The notes under the pieces were generated by a model that saw nothing but the letters and a program-made list of their open reading frames with translations, had not been told where the DNA came from and made no database searches. A DNA stretch of 47,358 bases. Origin: Pseudonocardia acidicola (GTDB lineage: Bacteria; Actinomycetota; Actinomycetes; Mycobacteriales; Pseudonocardiaceae). The stretch is taken from the NCBI RefSeq assembly GCF_012911935.1, contig NZ_JAAXLA010000052.1:1-47358 (forward strand), written 5' to 3'. The position numbers were made by a program, and so were the translations under genes. Each line of letters opens with the position of its first letter. Positions within the stretch are counted from its first letter, which is position 1. Positions 15,881-26,288 of this stretch are shown here, in pieces.

Positions 15881-17512
15881 TCAGGCCCGGCTGAACGACT
15901 GCATGATCAAGTTGCCGTCGTTGCCCTGGCCGATGACGAACCGGTAGGGCTCGCGCGTCGTCGTCCCGTCCTGGCGCTGGAAGATGATCGTGGCCTCCAC
16001 CGTGTTGTCCCCCACCGAGCGCGCCGACTCGACGTTGACCGAGCTCAGCCCCGCGTAGAAGCGCCGGAAGCCGTCGATCCCGCCCGACTGCGCCTGCGCG
16101 GCCGGGCTGAGCATCGCGAACGCGGCGTCGACGTTGCCCGGCAGCAGGCTGTAGTAGTTCTGCACGAAGGCGACGGCGTCACCGGGCGCGGCCGGCGGGT
16201 TGGCCGCCGACGTGGACGCGGAGGTGGGCGCCGACGTCGGCGCGGCGCTGGTCACCGGCGTGGTGGTCCGCGGCGCGGCGCTGGTCGCCGGCGCGGCGCT
16301 CGGGGCCGAGGCCACGCTGGTCGGAGCGGCGGGCAGGGCCGCCCCGGTCGACGCCGCCCCGCTCGACGAGGCGCGCACGATCCCGATCACGACGCCGATC
16401 CCGGCCACCAGCACCACGGCGAGCAGCCCCAGCAGGATCGGCGCGCGGCGCCGCCGCCGGGGGGACGGCTCCGCCGCCTCGCGAGCCGGCCCGGCTCCGC
16501 CGGCGGGCGGCGGCGTGGGGGGGCCGCTCTTCGCCGCGGCCGGAGCGTCGATCTCGGACAGCGTGCGCGGGGCCTGCGCGGACTCGGCGGCGCTCGCGGC
16601 GGACGGGGTGAACGGGCCGACCGGCAGCACCGCGGTGCCCGAGGCGCCCGGTGTGCCGCTGTCCGGCGCGGGCCGGCCGGCGGCGACCACGGCCAGCGCG
16701 TCGCGGGCCTGCGAGGCCGTCGGGCGCTGCTCGGGATCGTCGGCCAGCAGGCGCATGAGCAGCGCGGTCAGCGGCCCGGCCTCCGTGGGCGGGCGCACTG
16801 CCCCGGTGGCCACCTTGTGCAGCAGCGCGTAGGCGTTGTCGTCGAGGCCGAACGGCGGCGCACCCTCGACCGCCGCGTAGAGCGTGGCGCCGAGCGCGAA
16901 CACGTCGGAGGCCGAGGTCGGCTGCTGGCCGCGGGCCACCTCGGGGGCGAGGAAGGCCGGGGTGCCGGCGATCATCCCGGTCCGGGTGAGCTGAACGTCG
17001 TCGACGGCCCGGGACACCCCGAAGTCGGTGATCTTGGCCCGGCCGTCCTCGGCGATCAGCACGTTGCCGGGCTTGATGTCGCGGTGCACCACACCCGCGG
17101 CGTGGGCGGCGGCGAGGCCGTCGGCGACCTGCTGGCCGATCGCGGCCGCCTCGCGCGGGGCCATCGGCCCCTTCTCGCCGAGCACCACGGCGAGCGACCG
17201 CGACGGCAGGTACTCCATGACCAGCCAGGGCCGGTCGTCGTGCACCACGACGTCGAACATGCTGATGACGTGCGCGTGCTGGAGCCGCGCGCCGATCCGG
17301 CCCTCGCGCAGAATGCGCTGGCGCGACTCCTCGAGCGCGTCACCCGGGCTGCTCGGCGACACCGCCGCCGCCAGCAGTTCCTTGATGGCGACGGTGCGGT
17401 TGAGCAGTTCGTCCGTTCCGCGCCAGACGGCGCCCATCGCCCCGGCGCCGATTCGTTCGTCGAGCCGGTAGCGGTTCCCGATGCGCGTGCCATCGGAATC
17501 GGACGGGCTCAT
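15881..17512 (-). CDS. Transmembrane Ser/Thr protein kinase (PknB-like, NTF2-like sensor domain)
   Basis: A 543-residue receptor-type kinase. The kinase domain spans residues 14-275, with the glycine loop GAGAMGAV, K44, HRDIKPGN (D145), DFG (163-165) and a LAPE segment (188-191); all catalytic residues are present. A Pro/Ala-rich juxtamembrane linker and an Arg cluster precede a single membrane helix (about 358-379). Outside lies an Ala/Ser/Thr-rich stalk, then a 110-residue domain (AFVQNYYSLLPGNVDAAFAML ...) that looks like an NTF2-like sensor rather than PASTA repeats. It would phosphorylate unknown targets in response to an extracytoplasmic signal. The ATG at 17512 gives a normal kinase N terminus. 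Confidence 0.92.
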   Translation of the reverse strand: MSPSDSDGTRIGNRYRLDERIGAGAMGAVWRGTDELLNRTVAIKELLAAAVSPSSPGDALEESRQRILREGRIGARLQHAHVISMFDVVVHDDRPWLVMEYLPSRSLAVVLGEKGPMAPREAAAIGQQVADGLAAAHAAGVVHRDIKPGNVLIAEDGRAKITDFGVSRAVDDVQLTRTGMIAGTPAFLAPEVARGQQPTSASDVFALGATLYAAVEGAPPFGLDDNAYALLHKVATGAVRPPTEAGPLTALLMRLLADDPEQRPTASQARDALAVVAAGRPAPDSGTPGASGTAVLPVGPFTPSAASAAESAQAPRTLSEIDAPAAAKSGPPTPPPAGGAGPAREAAEPSPRRRRRAPILLGLLAVVLVAGIGVVIGIVRASSSGAASTGAALPAAPTSVASAPSAAPATSAAPRTTTPVTSAAPTSAPTSASTSAANPPAAPGDAVAFVQNYYSLLPGNVDAAFAMLSPAAQAQSGGIDGFRRFYAGLSSVNVESARSVGDNTVEATIIFQRQDGTTTREPYRFVIGQGNDGNLIMQSFSRA

Positions 17513-17676
17513 GGAACTCCAGCGTAGGGCTCGCAGGGTGAACTCGGGGGCAGCGGAAGCACCATATTATCGATCGGAAAGGTGACGCCCGGCCCGGTGT
17601 CGATGATGACGCCACTCACCCTGCGCTGTCTCCCCCGCCTCGGGCGATCCGGCGGCCCGGCCGACCGGCGCCGGGT

Positions 17677-19680
17677 TCACCGCCGCAACCCGAGCTTGCG
17701 CGCGCACGCCGGCCAGAAACCATAGCCGCCGCGGTCGTCGCGCACCCGGGTGGCGACGGTGATCTGCTCCTCCCGGGTGGCCTGGTCGGCACGTGGGGCG
17801 AACTCGGCGCCGCCGTAGTCGCGCCAGGTCGCTGCGTCGAACTGCAGGCCGCCGTAATAGCCGTTGCCGGTGTCGATGGCCCAGTCGCCGCTGGACTCGC
17901 AGCGGGCCAGCCGGTCCCAGACGGGATCGGGGGGAGGTGGGGGTTCCCGCCGCGGCGCCGGCTCCGGCGGCCGCTGGCGGGCGGGTGCAGGTTCCCGGCT
18001 GCGACTCGGCGCCGGGGTGGGTGTGGCCGGGGTGGGTGTGGGGGCTGCGGAACCGCCGGCCGGTGGCGCGGTGCGCGGCGCAGTGGCGGGGCCGCGGGCG
18101 GTGCCGGACGAGGGATCGGCGGCGGCCACCGACCCGCCCGGCACCCCGTACCCGGCGGCGACGTCGTCGAGCACCAGCACCCAGTCCTGGCCACGCTCGC
18201 CGTCCGGCGGCGGGAACGCGGCCCGCCCGGCGCTGCGCAGCACCCCGAGTTCGGTCGCCGCGCCGGTCCGCGGGTCGAACCAGTACGGCCGGGCGGTGCT
18301 GCCCGTCAGCGCGTCGAGGTCGACCTCGATCGGCCGGCCCGCCGCGGTGTAGGCCATCAGGTAGGAGCCGTTCTCGGCGACGGTCGCGGCGATCCGGTCG
18401 GGGCCGCTGCCCACGTCGCCGGAGAGCACCCGCCGGCCGGGGACGGCGTGCCGGTAGGGCCGGGACTCCATGAGCGCCCGCAGGTGGCGCATCTGCCCGG
18501 GGGCCGGATCGTCGAGAGCCGCGGTCCAGGTGCCGCGCGCCCCGAGCGACGGTTGCCGGCCGGCGGTCAGGAACTGCCAGACGGCGTGATGGCCGTAGCT
18601 GTGCCCGGCGGCGCCGCCGAACACCGCCCAGTAGGCGTCCCGGCGGACGTCGCGCGGGGTCGAGTAGCCCCCGGGCGGATCGTCCCAGCAGTACGGGTGG
18701 TCGGAGTAGACCGGCTCGGCGTCGAGGAACGGCTTGGCCGGCTGCGCCGCCCGGGTGTCCTCGACGAGATGCCGGCGCTGCTCGTAGCGCAGGCAGTGCC
18801 CGCCGTGCAGCATGTCGAAGCCCAGCCAGTCGTCGGTGTGGAACCAGGTGGCCGAGGTCTGCCCGCCGCGCGGGTGGTAGCTGATCAGGCCGTCGCTGCC
18901 GCCGGCGCGCAGGCCCCCCGCCAATTCCCGCCAGACGTCCTCGGCACCATCGGCGGGCGCGTCCCCGCCCAGCACCCAGACGACGGGGGCGGCGGCGTAG
19001 CGCTGCCCCAGGAAGGCGCCGTAGGTGCGCGCGTTCGACGCCGTGACCAGGCTGCCGACCTGCGCGTCCGCCCACACCGGCAGCAGCGCCATGCGCAACC
19101 CGCGCTCGGCGGCCGCGGCGAGCACGAAGTCGACGTGGTCCCAGTAGTCGTACTGCGCGTCGTCGCTCGCGTCGGCCCCCGGGCTGACCGGCAGCCGGCC
19201 CAGGTGGCCGGAGAACGGTGCGTCGCCGTAGCGGTTCGGGCCGGGCCCGCCGGCCTGCGGGAAGATCAGCGCAGCCTGGATGACCGTGAAGCCCTGGGCG
19301 GCGCGGGCGTCGAGGTAGGCCAGGGCCTCCGCACGGTCGAGGTTGACGAACAGGCTCCACGCGGTGTCGGCGAGCCAGAAGAACGGGGTGCCGTCGGGCA
19401 GGGCGAAGAACCGGCCGTCGACGGTCAGCGGGGGCAGCGCCGCACCGGGCCCGCACGCGCCGGCGGCGCCCGATCCCGCGCTCCCGCCGGCCCGCGCGCC
19501 GCGGCCCACGGACCCGGCACCGGGACCGGCCGGGCCGCACCCGGCGACCCCGGCGACCGGCACCGGCGCGGCCACCGGCCCGGGCGCGCGCAGGTGACCG
19601 GCGAGCAGCGCGACCGCGCCGGCACAGCACGCGACAACGGCCACCACGTGACGCAGGGAGAACCGGTCGATCGATCGCAC
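17677..19680 (-). CDS. DUF4038/GH140-like glycoside hydrolase fused to an Rpf-type transglycosylase domain
   Basis: A 667-residue exported or anchored protein. Residues 11-30 form a hydrophobic signal or anchor helix, followed by a Gly/Ala/Pro linker. Residues about 83-420 match the DUF4038 (apiosidase, GH140-like) TIM barrel. They include WLADTAWSLF, VLGGD (D240) and LDAEPVYSD (E322), the places of the acid/base and nucleophile. About 425-505 resembles the beta-sandwich that follows GH140. A Pro/Ser/Thr linker (520-585) leads to a resuscitation-promoting-factor-like domain at 586-667. This has RLARCESSGDW (catalytic E595), YYGGLQFDAATW and a second Cys in WPACARKL for the usual disulfide. 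It should cleave wall-associated glycans. The GTG at 19680 follows GAGGTGGGG. Confidence 0.85.
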   Translation of the reverse strand: MRSIDRFSLRHVVAVVACCAGAVALLAGHLRAPGPVAAPVPVAGVAGCGPAGPGAGSVGRGARAGGSAGSGAAGACGPGAALPPLTVDGRFFALPDGTPFFWLADTAWSLFVNLDRAEALAYLDARAAQGFTVIQAALIFPQAGGPGPNRYGDAPFSGHLGRLPVSPGADASDDAQYDYWDHVDFVLAAAAERGLRMALLPVWADAQVGSLVTASNARTYGAFLGQRYAAAPVVWVLGGDAPADGAEDVWRELAGGLRAGGSDGLISYHPRGGQTSATWFHTDDWLGFDMLHGGHCLRYEQRRHLVEDTRAAQPAKPFLDAEPVYSDHPYCWDDPPGGYSTPRDVRRDAYWAVFGGAAGHSYGHHAVWQFLTAGRQPSLGARGTWTAALDDPAPGQMRHLRALMESRPYRHAVPGRRVLSGDVGSGPDRIAATVAENGSYLMAYTAAGRPIEVDLDALTGSTARPYWFDPRTGAATELGVLRSAGRAAFPPPDGERGQDWVLVLDDVAAGYGVPGGSVAAADPSSGTARGPATAPRTAPPAGGSAAPTPTPATPTPAPSRSREPAPARQRPPEPAPRREPPPPPDPVWDRLARCESSGDWAIDTGNGYYGGLQFDAATWRDYGGAEFAPRADQATREEQITVATRVRDDRGGYGFWPACARKLGLRR

Positions 19681-19850
19681 GCCCCACCTCGCGCCCCGCC
19701 GGGGTGGCGGGGCATCGGCGGGCCGCCGGACCGGGCCGCCGGGCGCTCCTGTCGCGCCGCGACGCCGTCTCCCGGACCGGCGACCCTGGGCGGGGGCGCC
19801 GTCGACCGGTCAGCGGGCGCCACCGCGGGTAGGCGCCCACCGTGGCAGTC

Positions 19851-19872
19851 ACGGCCTCGGACCCGAGGCCGT
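19851..19872 (-). terminator. Inverted repeat downstream of the aldehyde dehydrogenase
   Basis: A perfect 10-bp inverted repeat (ACGGCCTCGG at 19851-19860, complement at 19863-19872) lies 35 bp past the stop of the minus-strand aldehyde dehydrogenase gene. The two-base centre means the physical hairpin would have fewer pairs and a larger loop. The remaining 19681-19907 region shows no gene. Confidence 0.55.
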
Positions 19873-19907
19873 TCGCGCAGACCGGTTGCGATCGCAAAGC
19901 CCGCGCG

Positions 19908-21341
19908 TCAGCGCTGAATGGACTTGACCTCGAGGAACTCCTCCAGCCCGTACCGGCCCAGCTCCCGGCCGTTGCCGGACTGCTTGTAGCCACCGAACGG
20001 GGCCATCGGGTTGAACGCGCCGCCGTTGACGTCGACCTGGCCGGTGCGCAGCCGCCGGGCCACCGCGAGCGCGTGGTCCTGCTCGCCGAACACGGCGCCG
20101 GCCAGCCCGTAGATCGTCGAGTTGGCGATCTCGACGGCCTCGTCCTCGGTCGAGTAGGGGATCACCGACAGCACCGGGCCGAAGATCTCCTCCTGGGCGA
20201 TGACGGCGTCCGGCTCGACGTTGCCGAAGATCGTCGGGCGGACGTAGGCGCCGGTCCCCAGGCCCTCGACCGGCCCCGGGCCGCCGAACGCCACCGTCGC
20301 GCCGTCGGCGACGCCCCGCTCGATGTAGCTGTTCACCCGCTGCTGCTGTGCGAGCGACGACATCGGACCGATCCGGGTGCTCTCGTCGGCCGGGTCGCCC
20401 ACCGTGTACTTGGCGGCGGCCGCCGCGGCCAGTTCGAGCGCCTCGTCGTGGCGCGCGGCCGGGACCAGCATGCGGGTCCACGCGGTGCAGGTCTGGCCGC
20501 CGTTGATCCAGGCGTTGGCCAGGCCGATCTTGACGGCCTTGGCCAGATCGGCGTCGGGGAGGATCACGTTCGCCGACTTGCCGCCCAGCTCGAGGGCGAC
20601 CCGCTTGACGGTGTCGGACGCGACCACGGACACCCGCTTGCCGGCCCGGGTGGAGCCGGTGAAGGACACCATGTCGATGTCCGGGTGCGCGGCGACGGCC
20701 TCGCCGACCACCGGGCCGGTGCCGTGCACGACGTTGAACGCGCCGCCCGGCAGGCCCGCCTCCGCGGCGGCCTCGGCGAGGATCGCCGCGGTCAGCGGGG
20801 CGATCTCGGTGGGCTTGAGCACGACGGTGTTGCCGGCCAGCAGCGCCGGCGCGACCTTGGCCACGATCTGGTGCAGCGGATAGTTCCACGGCGTGATCGC
20901 GCCGACGACCCCGATCGGCTCGCGCACGACCAGCGAGTTGCCGATCTCCTCGGTCCACGGGAAGTCGGCGGCGAGCGACGCGACGCCGGCCGAGGAGGCC
21001 ACCGGCATGGTGGCCTGGACCTTGCGCGAGAACGTGATCGGCGAGCCCATCTCGGCGGTGATCGAGGCGGCGATGTCCGCGCCGCGCGTCGCGAGGCCCT
21101 CGGAGATCCGCTGGACCACCGCGGCGCGCTCGGCGACGTCGGTGGCCGACCATTCGCGGAAGGCGGCTCTCGCCGCGGCGACCGCGCGGTCGACGTCGGC
21201 GGCGGTGCCCGCGGGGACCTCTGCGATGGCCTCACCGGTGGCCGGGTTGGTCACCTCGATGCGGTCGGCGCCACCGGGGACCACCTCGCCGCCGATCCAG
21301 TGCCCGGGCGCGTTCGTGTGGGTCTTCGTCGGAGCAGCCAT
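19908..21341 (-). CDS. NAD(P)-dependent aldehyde dehydrogenase
   Basis: A 477-residue enzyme of the aldehyde dehydrogenase superfamily. It oxidises an aldehyde to the acid with NAD(P)+. Landmarks are ITPWNYPLHQ and KPTEIAPLT (coenzyme site), FTGSTRAGKRV, general-base Glu in LELGGKSANVI, nucleophile Cys in NGGQTCTAWTR, and EEIFGPVLSVIPY near the C terminus. The ATG at 21341 is 9 bases after GAGG; an in-frame ATG at 21350 would add three residues. It is divergent from the CBS-pair gene across a 216-bp AT-richer region. The physiological aldehyde is unknown. Confidence 0.92.
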   Translation of the reverse strand: MAAPTKTHTNAPGHWIGGEVVPGGADRIEVTNPATGEAIAEVPAGTAADVDRAVAAARAAFREWSATDVAERAAVVQRISEGLATRGADIAASITAEMGSPITFSRKVQATMPVASSAGVASLAADFPWTEEIGNSLVVREPIGVVGAITPWNYPLHQIVAKVAPALLAGNTVVLKPTEIAPLTAAILAEAAAEAGLPGGAFNVVHGTGPVVGEAVAAHPDIDMVSFTGSTRAGKRVSVVASDTVKRVALELGGKSANVILPDADLAKAVKIGLANAWINGGQTCTAWTRMLVPAARHDEALELAAAAAAKYTVGDPADESTRIGPMSSLAQQQRVNSYIERGVADGATVAFGGPGPVEGLGTGAYVRPTIFGNVEPDAVIAQEEIFGPVLSVIPYSTEDEAVEIANSTIYGLAGAVFGEQDHALAVARRLRTGQVDVNGGAFNPMAPFGGYKQSGNGRELGRYGLEEFLEVKSIQR

Positions 21342-21490
21342 GAAGGGCATCCTCACATGCCGAGGCGCCCCCATGGGGTCGCGCGACACCCGTGTGGGGG
21401 GTGTGCGGGTGGCACGTCGGTGGGGCCACTCGGCGCAAAGAATTCCGCAATTCGGCCCATTCGTGCACCCGATCAGTGACACATAATACC

Positions 21491-21544
21491 TTGACAGCGC
21501 GTTCGACGGCGATCGAGCGCACCATTGGTGCATCGTCGTCGAAC
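21491..21544 (+). promoter_or_regulatory. TTGACA box and nested palindromes upstream of the CBS gene
   Basis: TTGACA (21491-21496) is followed by a nested inverted repeat. GTTCGACG (21501-21508) pairs with CGTCGAAC (21537-21544). Inside lies the near-perfect palindrome GCACCATTGGTGC (21519-21531). This could be an operator or a 5' UTR stem-loop ahead of the GGAGGAGAG ribosome site. A good -10 at standard spacing from the TTGACA is not seen, so the TTGACA may be coincidental. Confidence 0.45.
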
Positions 21545-21557
21545 GGAGGAGAGACCG

Positions 21558-21992
21558 ATGAAGATTGCGGACATCCTCAATGTGAAGGGCCGAACTGTAC
21601 ATACCGCCCTGCCGTGGACCACGGTAGCCGAAGCGGTCAATCGACTCAACACGCACGGCATCGGCGCCATTCTGGCGTGCGACGCCGATCGCAAGATCTG
21701 CGGGATCATCTCCGAGCGCGACATCATCCGGGGTCTCGGCCGTCACGGCAGCGAACTGCTGAACATGAAGATCGACGATGTGATGACCCACCACGTCGTC
21801 ACGTGTGCGCCGGACGAGACCGTCGCCAACGCCATGGCGCTGATGACCCGGGGCCGCTACCGGCACCTCCCGGTCGTCGACAACGGCAGCCTGATCGGGA
21901 TGGTCAGCATCGGCGACCTGGTGAAGCACCGTGTGCGGGAGATGGAACTGGAGACCGGCGTGCTGCGCGACGCGGTCATCGCACGGTACTGA
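21558..21992 (+). CDS. CBS-domain pair protein
   Basis: A 144-residue stand-alone Bateman module. CBS1 covers about residues 8-62 (TVAEAVNRLNTHGIGAILACD ... GIISERDIIRGL). CBS2 covers about 74-132 (VMTHHVVTCAPDETVANAMALMTRGRYRHLPVVD ... GMVSIGDLVKHRV). Both have the usual G-x-x-S-x-x-D end motif that can hold adenosine nucleotides. It resembles hypoxia- or stress-induced CBS proteins of actinobacteria. Such proteins usually regulate partners, and the partner here is unknown. The ATG at 21558 follows GGAGGAGAG. The long upstream palindrome suggests specific control. A very strong terminator follows. Confidence 0.9.
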   Translation: MKIADILNVKGRTVHTALPWTTVAEAVNRLNTHGIGAILACDADRKICGIISERDIIRGLGRHGSELLNMKIDDVMTHHVVTCAPDETVANAMALMTRGRYRHLPVVDNGSLIGMVSIGDLVKHRVREMELETGVLRDAVIARY

Positions 21993-22009
21993 GACCCCGG
22001 GGGAACGCC

Positions 22010-22076
22010 CCGGACATCACGAACGGCACCGCCGCCCACCAGGTGTGGGCGGCGGTGCCGTTCGTGGCGTGTCCGG
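22010..22076 (+). terminator. Very strong bidirectional terminator hairpin
   Basis: A perfect 22-bp stem (22018-22039 with 22045-22066) with the 5-base loop CAGGT is extended outward by a further 7 bp (CCGGACA 22010-22016 with TGTCCGG 22070-22076). It lies 17 bp after the CBS stop and 10 bp after the stop of the convergent nitroreductase gene, so it can end both transcripts. Confidence 0.9.
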
Positions 22077-22086
22077 GCGGACCGGC

Positions 22087-22722
22087 TCAGTCGAAGGTCG
22101 GGTCCTCGGTCCGGGTCCGCTTCAGCTCGAAGAAGTGCGGGTACTCGGCAAGCAGCCGCGCGCCGTCGAACAAGCGACCGGCCTGCTCACCCGTCGGGAC
22201 CTTCGAGATGACCGGGCCGAAGAAGGCGACGCCGTCGACGTGGATGGTCGGGGTGCCCACGTCCAGGCCGACCGGGTCCATGCCGCGGTGGTGGCTCTCG
22301 CGCAGCTCCTCGTCGTACTCGGTGCTGCTCGCGGCGTCGGCAAGCGACGCCGGCAGGTCGAGCTCGGCCAGCGCCTCCTTGACGACGACGTCGAAGTCCT
22401 TGTTGCCGCCGTTGTGGATACGGGTACCCAGCGCCGTGTAGAGCGGCTCGAGGATCTCCGGGCCGCGCTCACGGGCGGCGGCGATGCAGACCCGCACCGG
22501 GCCCCACGCCTTCTCCATCAGCGCACGGTAGTTCTCCGGGAGATCCCGGCCCTCGTTCAGCACGGCAAGGCTCATGACATGGAAGTTCAACTCGATATCG
22601 CGCACCTCGCGGACCTCGAGGATCCAGCGGGAGGTCAGCCAGGCCCACGGACAGAGCGGGTCGAACCACAGGTCGACGCGGGACGGGGCCTTCTCGGTGC
22701 TGCTCACGTGCTCTCCGATCAT
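22087..22722 (-). CDS. DsbA-fold mycothiol-dependent nitroreductase-like protein (Rv2466c family)
   Basis: A 211-residue thioredoxin-fold protein closely resembling M. tuberculosis Rv2466c. Shared segments are WFDPLCPWAW, TSRWILEV, IELNFHVMSLAVLNE, AWGPVRV, GTRIHN, VGTPTIHVDGVAFFGPV and the terminal YPHFFELKRTRTE. Rv2466c uses mycothiol to reduce nitro prodrugs and disulfides through a CPWC motif. Here the motif is CPWA, so only the attacking cysteine remains and a monothiol, mycothiol-linked mechanism is inferred. The ATG at 22722 is chosen; a GTG at 22707 is also possible. It is divergent from pepN, as Rv2466c is from Rv2467. Confidence 0.9.
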   Translation of the reverse strand: MIGEHVSSTEKAPSRVDLWFDPLCPWAWLTSRWILEVREVRDIELNFHVMSLAVLNEGRDLPENYRALMEKAWGPVRVCIAAARERGPEILEPLYTALGTRIHNGGNKDFDVVVKEALAELDLPASLADAASSTEYDEELRESHHRGMDPVGLDVGTPTIHVDGVAFFGPVISKVPTGEQAGRLFDGARLLAEYPHFFELKRTRTEDPTFD

Positions 22723-22931
22723 GGTTGCGCGCCCCCCGTGGACGCACTCCTACGATGGGCAACACGATGCGGGACCGTGCTGTTCCCCGCATCTCGGCCC
22801 GGCCGGGGGGATTTTCCGCGGCACCCGATCCGCGCTCGTGGTTGGATCGGCTGCCTCCGCGCTGGTGAACCGCCCGCCAATCAGCACCGAGCAGCGCCGA
22901 GCCGCTCTGCCGAGGAGCACTGAGGAGATTC

Positions 22932-25505
<2,574 letters not shown>

Positions 25506-25534
25506 GTTCACAGGACATCCCCATCCTTGAGCGA

Positions 25535-25563
25535 TGACCGGTGCCCGGCGGCGGCGGTAGCGT
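25535..25563 (+). promoter_or_regulatory. Promoter of the PAP2 gene, probably leaderless
   Basis: ATGACC (25535-25540, four of six to TTGACA) and TAGCGT (25558-25563) are separated by exactly 17 bp. The GTG start codon begins six bases after the -10, so transcription probably starts at the start codon. Confidence 0.6.
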
Positions 25564-25569
25564 GGCCGC

Positions 25570-26253
25570 GTGGTGACCACTCCGTCCGCTGCCGAACGGT
25601 CCGCGTTACCTGCCGCACTGCGCCGCCCGGCCGCGATCGTGGTGGTCGTGGCGGCGCTGGTCTTCACGGTGCTGGCCGTGCGTTACGCAGGCGACTCGAT
25701 GAGCGGCCGGCTGGACGGCAGGCTGCAGGCGCTGGTGTCGCTGTGGACCGGGGACTCGGAGCGGACGTGGCGCGACGCCACCCTGATCGGCAACCCGCTG
25801 CCGGTCATCGTGCTCGCGACGCTGCTGACCGGGATCTGCCTGGCGCTGCGCCGGTGGCGGATCGCCATCCTGGCGATCGTGGGGCCGGGCCTCACCGGGG
25901 TCGCGACCACGCTGCTCAAGCCGGCGATCGGGCGGACCATCGACGGCGGGCTCGCCTACCCCAGCGGGCACACCGGCGGGGCGACCTCACTGGGCCTGGT
26001 CACCGCGCTGCTGGTGATCAGCCTGGTCCGGCCGGGCCCACGGGCCGGGGCTGCGCTGCTGGCGGCCGGTGCGCTCGTCGCGGGCACCGGGATGGCGATC
26101 GCACTGGTCGCCGGGGACATCCACTACCCCACCGACACCGTGGGCGGGTTCTGCACAGCCGTCGCGATGGTGCTCGGTTCGGCGCTGGTCATCGAGTGGG
26201 CGGCCGAGCGCCGGGCCCGGCGCCGCCGTCTCGGGGAGCGCGGCGGGTCCTGA
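25570..26253 (+). CDS. PAP2-family membrane phosphatase
   Basis: A 227-residue integral membrane lipid phosphatase with five or six predicted helices. The three PAP2 motifs are visible: KPAIGRT (a KxxxxxxRP variant, near 117), PSGHTGG (near 137) and GDIHYPTDTVGG (near 178) with the catalytic histidine. It could dephosphorylate undecaprenyl pyrophosphate or phosphatidate at the outer membrane face. The GTG at 25570 has no ribosome site but sits right after a -10 element. The stop codon lies in a tandem 14-bp duplication. Confidence 0.88.
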   Translation: MVTTPSAAERSALPAALRRPAAIVVVVAALVFTVLAVRYAGDSMSGRLDGRLQALVSLWTGDSERTWRDATLIGNPLPVIVLATLLTGICLALRRWRIAILAIVGPGLTGVATTLLKPAIGRTIDGGLAYPSGHTGGATSLGLVTALLVISLVRPGPRAGAALLAAGALVAGTGMAIALVAGDIHYPTDTVGGFCTAVAMVLGSALVIEWAAERRARRRRLGERGGS

Positions 26254-26278
26254 TACCCGCAGGGTGATACCCGCAGGG
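26251..26278. repeat. Tandem duplication of 14 bp at a stop codon
   Basis: TGATACCCGCAGGG occurs twice back to back (26251-26264 and 26265-26278). The first copy begins with the stop codon of the PAP2 gene. Probably a recent slippage duplication; no function evident. Confidence 0.85.
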
Positions 26279-26288
26279 CCGGTCCCGG

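Noticed and set aside
17567..19993. 808-residue minus-strand open frame overlapping the GH-Rpf gene
   Set aside because: It is another frame of the same strand, Arg-rich without motifs; the GH-Rpf frame has complete active sites, a signal helix and a ribosome site.
19842..21479. 545-residue open frame on the plus strand opposite the aldehyde dehydrogenase
   Set aside because: The dehydrogenase on the other strand has all catalytic motifs; this frame has none and has shadow composition.
10562..22086. Integration of the split segment as a mobile island
   Set aside because: No integrase, tRNA, att-like direct repeats or composition shift at the borders; I keep only the synteny observation.
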